DNA from: Gymnothorax reevesii
Lineage: Eukaryota > Chordata > Actinopteri > Anguilliformes > Muraenidae
Length of the DNA stretch: 64,000 bases
Direction of reading: 5' to 3'
Assembly (NCBI GenBank): GCA_029721435.1
Contig: CM056587.1
Span: 13,103,167-13,167,166 of the forward strand
Shown: positions 59,301-64,000 of the stretch, one piece after another
How the letters are laid out: every line of letters begins with the position of its first letter
How positions within the stretch are numbered: the stretch's first letter is position 1
Translations under genes and position numbers: made by a program
The notes under the pieces: model-generated
Database searches by the model: none
Told to the model about the DNA's origin: nothing
Seen by the model: the letters and a program-made list of their open reading frames with translations, nothing else

Positions 59301-61842
59301 AGGAGTCGTATATAATCACAAAAATGAGTCTCACTTATTCCATTGCTTAGCCGTACAATTTGATTTTAGTTGCTTTTTGTCTCTTTTGGGATTTGTTAGT
59401 TGGTGTTGTTATTTTTGATGTTATAGTTATCATAGCCTTTGTACACTTCCTGGAAAATGCTGATCCATTCATTAGAAAAAACAGGGCCCGAGGACAACTA
59501 CGGCTGTGCCTGAGACAGGTTACTTACATACTTTCTCTAATCTACGTTGCGTGCACTGGAGGAGAGTGTACTAAAGACAATACCTTGACATTTTACATTG
59601 TACAACGTTTCAATGGTAAGATGTGAGTGTGTATGCGTGTGTCATAAGCAAAAGGTTGCTCCACCTCTTCATCTCTGTGTAGCCTATAGTTAAATTTTTA
59701 GCGGTGTGTACTCTTGTGCATGAACTAACCATAACAATATGAACATAATCCAGGGATTTTCAATAAAATGGACCATTTTGCATGACTAGCCTTCCTATCC
59801 CCAGTACTCAACTTGCTGCTGAGAGAGACAGTCTGTACAGAAACTGGGTAGCAGGTACTCCGCAGAATATCCAGTAGACATAGCAAGTTTCATGGGGACA
59901 TTTGTAAGGAAGCTATTTCAGACACGGCCTGTTTGCCCAAGAAAAACTGCTTCTCACGCTAAACTGTGCCACCACAAACCCAAATCCTTGAGGAAAATAA
60001 TTAGCATTTACACAAGAAAAACGTGCCCCCAGAAACACCGTTCCTTCCTTAAGAAAAAACATTCCCCCGTGAAAACGTCCCCGTGTCGGAGTAAACCCAT
60101 TCCCTGAGAACAAATATGCTGCTTCATTGTAGATGCAGTATTCAGAAGACTGTAATGTTTCCAAGCTAATATGCTATCTGTCATTGCCTCAAATGCATCA
60201 AAGTCGAAATGGTTTGGCACTCGCTCTGGAGTTGAATGTAGGACTTTGAATAATGCAGATTAAGCATTGCGGTCTTTTTAAGCAGAATTTGTGAAGAGGC
60301 ATCTTTTAATGGTTATTAATAGTTGTGTTGCGTTTATACATCTTAATACTCATACTTAAGTTTTTTAATCCTTTCTTTTAGTTAGTTTGTACAGTACACT
60401 AGAGCCAAGCTTGCAGCAACCTGATTTTATCTGGGCAGTGACTGAACAAACTTAAATCTAGAAGCTGGTTGCTGATGGTGTGGATGTACATAACAATTAA
60501 ACCAACTAATGGCATGGCAAGTTTATGGAATATTTCATTTGCCGTATCATCAGTAAAGCAAAACAAATGAATCAATTAAATGCACATTCACGCCACAGTG
60601 CAAGGAAGGAGACAGTTTCTAGTTCTTAATTCTTGCATGGCTATCATGCATTGTTTGGGCAAATTTTGAAGTTTTTTGTGAGAATATTAACCAAAAGTAT
60701 GCTTAATATGATTGATTGATGCCAACAAATTCCTGGCTCATACTTTGAAAATTGAAATTATTCCACCATCTAAGTATTATTTATTTAATTTTAGTTCAGA
60801 TCTCTAAGTCATTTTGCTTATAGGAAGGCCATATTATGCTGTGGATTACAGCGAATGCATAGACAATTTAACAGTTCATATTCTGCGATAGTTACTGTAT
60901 GTCATTTGATATTTTGCACAGCTCTAAGTTTTTATTTGAAAGATTTATTTTAGTTCAGTTTTTGATAATTTAGTTAGATTGTAACTAAAAAGCATCTTTG
61001 GAATGTTCTAGTACAGTAGTCAATAAGTCACTGTATAATAAAATTAATGCTCATGGGCTATGTATGTTAGCAAATCATTGTGCTATTATTATTATGATTA
61101 TAAGTTATGATTATTACAATTATTGTTAATGTTATTGCAACTGCAGATACTACGGAAGGTACTGTAATTAACTTACTGTATGTTTTGTGTATTTTATTCC
61201 ATTTTATATAATTACATTATAATAATTTGTAAGTCATGCATGTATTTATCTATGTTATTTGTATTTTTTGTGCGTTATGTATGTTATTCGTCTGTTATGT
61301 TTCTTGTAGTGGGAGAATTGTGTGAATAATGCAGCATCATTATTTCTGAAGCAGAGTATCACGGTCATTTCACTAAATACTGAATGTCAATAGTTGACAA
61401 ATGGAAGTTTTGCATCATCTTTTAAAGTGTAAGTGAAAAAGATACAGCTTTAAGCTGGTGTTTTAATCCTCTTAAATTTTTCACATGCTTCCACCTGTTC
61501 TCCAAGCTCATGACATCACTCCAAACCAAAACAATGACTTTTCATTGTGCAATAATCTTCCCGGTGCTGTTTAATGCACGGGACACAAAAAGTCTTCACA
61601 GATTTCTTTCACTGACTTTACCGCAGCCATCTTTTAATCTTGTACTAGAGCAGCAAAAAAGGAACATAATCCCTGTGTGCATTCATATGTAATCTGCTGT
61701 TTGCAAGTGTAGCACAGAATTCAGGTTTTATTTTGAGTTGAATGATTCGCTGCTTGCCGATGTTCATTAGATTTTAAGTATTCAAGTTAGTTTACCTATG
61801 AACTGTTTTGTAAAAAGAAAAAATAAAGTTTCTTTTTCCCTT
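56328..61842 (+). other. Probable long 3' UTR of pcbp3
   Basis: After the stop there are about 5.5 kb, increasingly AT-rich, without recognised transposons, exons or splice-flanked frames, up to a strong polyadenylation signal. AATAAA also occurs at 58437-58442 and elsewhere, so shorter 3' ends are possible. Transcript evidence is lacking, so this remains inference. Confidence 0.45.
61822..61842 (+). terminator. Candidate polyadenylation site
   Basis: AATAAA at 61822-61827 is followed 15-20 bases later by CTTCAAAGG and then, from 61854, by a TGTGTGTGTGCG GT-rich stretch of the downstream-element type. Confidence 0.5.
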
Positions 61843-61853
61843 CAAAGGCCTTC

Positions 61854-61987
61854 ATGTGTGTGTGTGCGCCCTTGTCTGGAGTGAGTGCTTGTGTTTGTTT
61901 GCGTGCTTATGTTTGTGAGCCTGCGTGTGTTTGCGCCTGTGTGTCTGCTTCTGCATGTGAGCGCGTGCGAGCTTGGAGTGTACATAC

Positions 61988-62023
<36 letters not shown>
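61854..62023. repeat. TG-rich tract and TA microsatellite
   Basis: Interrupted TG-rich sequence to about 61980, then (TA)n at 61992-62023. Confidence 0.85.
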
Positions 62024-62027
<4 letters not shown>

Positions 62028-62031
62028 CATA

Positions 62032-62250
62032 CTGCTCAAAAAAATAAAGGGAACACTTAAACAACACAATGTAACCCAAAGTCAATCACACTTCTGTGAA
62101 ATCAAACTGTCCATTTAGGAAGCGACACTGATTGACAATCAATTTCACATGCTGTTGTGCAAATGGAATAGACAACAGGTGGAAATTATAGGGAATTAGC
62201 AAGACACCCCCAATAAAAGAGTGGTTCTGTAGGTGGTGACCACAGACCGC
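62032..62250 (+). mobile_element. 5' end of a Tc1-like transposon
   Basis: Starts directly after a TA with CTGCTCAAAAAAATAAAGGG and continues with ACACTGATTGACAATC, GCTGTTGTGCAAATGGAATA and CCCCAATAAA blocks, which I recognise as the end of a widespread young-looking fish Tc1-like family. Similarity stops near 62250; no transposase or right end follows. Confidence 0.75.
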
Positions 62251-63213
62251 TATATACCTCTCAATCTAACAGTCTGCCATGACTTTCCTCGGCAGTGCCA
62301 CTAGAGGGCTCACAGAGCCCATTGTGGCAGCCACATTGATTGGCAGATGTCAAATCCCCATTCCCCAATGGCATGGACTAATAAAAGGTCAAATGGTCTG
62401 TTAATCTAATTGTGTTGAGTTGCAGGGGATGGAATGGAACATACAATGTAATAAAGTTGATTAATTGTAAAAAGATGGCCTGAAATGACCTCCATTTACT
62501 CACAAAGGCTCCGACCTGTTGAAGATAGCGTCATGTCACAGCTCCACTGCTGCTCATGGACAGACGTCTCAGCTACTGATACAGGCAGAGTCATTTGATG
62601 TCTAATATGATGAACAGAATTGCCCACTGTCTGGTTCCTCCCCTTCAAGAGCAACAGTGCTGCAATGTACTGATCATCTAGACCAACATCGGTCAATCCT
62701 CTAATTCCAACATGGGATGGAAATTTTATACGCGATGTCGATAAGTAACCAACATTGTTGACACCAGTGCACTTTTTGGTAGATGGAGCTGTCTTGCAGT
62801 ATGCACAATCTGATATTGCCACGTGTTCCCATAAGATAAAAAGAAAATAATGCTTGTCCAGGTGTAACATTTTAGTCCAACCAATGAAGTTAGTGAGGAC
62901 TTTCAGCAAGCAGTTTGAACCCAAAGTGAGCAATTTAAGAGTGACAGTGAGGTGAAAATTACACTAAATTTACTAGGCAGATGACTGTTGGTATATCGTC
63001 TCAGAGTGTGTGTGCGCAAAATGAAGAGGACTGAGTGCCTCAGCACCACCTTTAAAAACGTTGAGAAAATGACAGGATCTCTAATTGTGATGAATACAAA
63101 AGGGATGGGTTCAATTTGTCACATAATTGTCGCGCTTGAGCTGGAAAACTCTTCCATGGCAGTATTTCCTCTTGACAGCCCACTCAAACTTTTTTTTTTA
63201 TTTTTATGAGGCC
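62251..63213. other. Unrecognised stretch with a 145-codon - strand frame
   Basis: An open frame on the - strand (62933-62496) shows no domain, motif or splice context that I recognise. It may be chance or a piece of an unnamed repeat. Confidence 0.3.
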
Positions 63214-63545
63214 TCCAGAGGAGGTTGGCACAATGGCACAATGGGTCAAGCTGCTGTCTCATGGCAAGAGGGTTGTGAGTTTGAATCTGACTCGGAGCCT
63301 TTCTGCGTGGAGTCTTCCTACTCCTCAAAAGGATTTCCTCCAGGTACTCTTGTTTCTCCAACAGCCAAAAAACATGCATGATCGGTTACCTGGAGACTCT
63401 AAATTGCCCATTACTATTAGTTTGTGAGTGAATGGTGAGCGAGCCCTACGACGGATTGGCGAGCCGTACAGGGCGTGTTTCTGCCCATCAGCCATAGTTT
63501 AGGAGGGATAGACTCCAGCTCCCCTGCAACCCTCACAAGTGGTTT
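63214..63545 (+). mobile_element. tRNA-like fish interspersed repeat, copy C
   Basis: GGTTGGCACAATGG (A-box-like), GTGAGTTTGAATCTGACTCG (B-box-like), a GCGTGGAGTCTTCCTACTCC block, AAAAAACATGCATG, GGAGACTCTAAATTGCCC and ATAGACTCCAGCTCCCC occur in the same order as in the copy at 9872. Confidence 0.7.
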
Positions 63546-64000
63546 AGATATTAGATATTGTGTGAATGGGATCTAGATGGGGCTGCTTTAGTAAAAAGAA
63601 AATCAGGTACCTAATAAAAAACTCAGGCACAGAAAATGATCATAGTCTGTGCTTTTTGCTGTAACAAAACAACGTGCCGTCCCAGTTGGCTGACATACCT
63701 AATATGAATTTCGCATTTATGGTTGGATCCCACGGTTTCCTAGGTGATTATATCAATGGTGCGTAAACCTGAAGGTGTAATAACCTGCACTTACTGCAAG
63801 TAAATGTTGGTGTACTCACACAGCACGCCTTCTTAATGTTGCCATTAGGTTGCAGAGAATGCCTTTCTTCACCAGACTAAATAGCACTAAAATCTTGCAG
63901 TACTCTCAAGCAAACACACAGGAAGGGCATCTAATCAAAAACTTTGAAATTACACGCACATGAAAGTAGAATTATTCATGCAGCATCTCAAAAATATTCC
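63546..64000. other. No gene recognised
   Basis: Nothing supportable seen up to the window edge. Confidence 0.4.

Noticed and set aside
62496..62933. 145-codon - strand frame as a gene
   Set aside because: No recognisable domain, no splice or promoter context; length is within chance for this window.

Overview
This window looks like teleost fish nuclear DNA. It is AT-rich, intron-dominated and full of fish-type transposable elements and simple repeats. No bacterial, organellar or free viral features were seen.

The only host protein-coding gene I can assemble with confidence is a poly(rC)-binding protein on the + strand, best matched to pcbp3. It has 12 coding exons between 33689 and 56327, every intron is GT-AG, and reading phase holds across all junctions. 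The predicted protein is 327 residues with three KH domains. The first part of the window (1-33594) is repeat-rich DNA that may be intergenic or the 5' intron region of this gene. The stretch 56328-61842 is probably a long 3' UTR ending at an AATAAA signal.

Region by region: 1-5020 holds paired small inverted repeats, a broken THAP domain on the - strand and a 5'-truncated LINE. 5022-33594 holds minisatellites, small inverted-repeat elements, a tRNA-like interspersed repeat and long stretches where I see nothing. 33595-37024 holds the first three coding exons; the first intron carries a 5S rRNA-derived SINE split by a hAT-like element. 37025-45459 is one intron that is almost entirely two insertions: a dead Tc1-like transposon and a complete, apparently intact LTR retrotransposon. 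45460-56327 holds the remaining exons, with further Tc1-like remnants and tandem repeats in the introns.

The standout is the LTR retrotransposon at 38904-45311 (- strand). It has two 759-bp LTRs that read as identical, a 5-bp target duplication, a proline-tRNA-type primer site, a polypurine tract and one uninterrupted 1572-residue Gag-Pol frame. Its integrase lies before its reverse transcriptase. That is the order of the Gmr1 group, Ty3/Gypsy relatives with a Copia-like layout first described from fish. Its capsid carries a SCAN-like region. It sits antisense in the KH1 intron of pcbp3, 148 bp before an exon. A second unusual point is a partial duplication of the end of the KH3 exon, splice donor included, just downstream of that exon.
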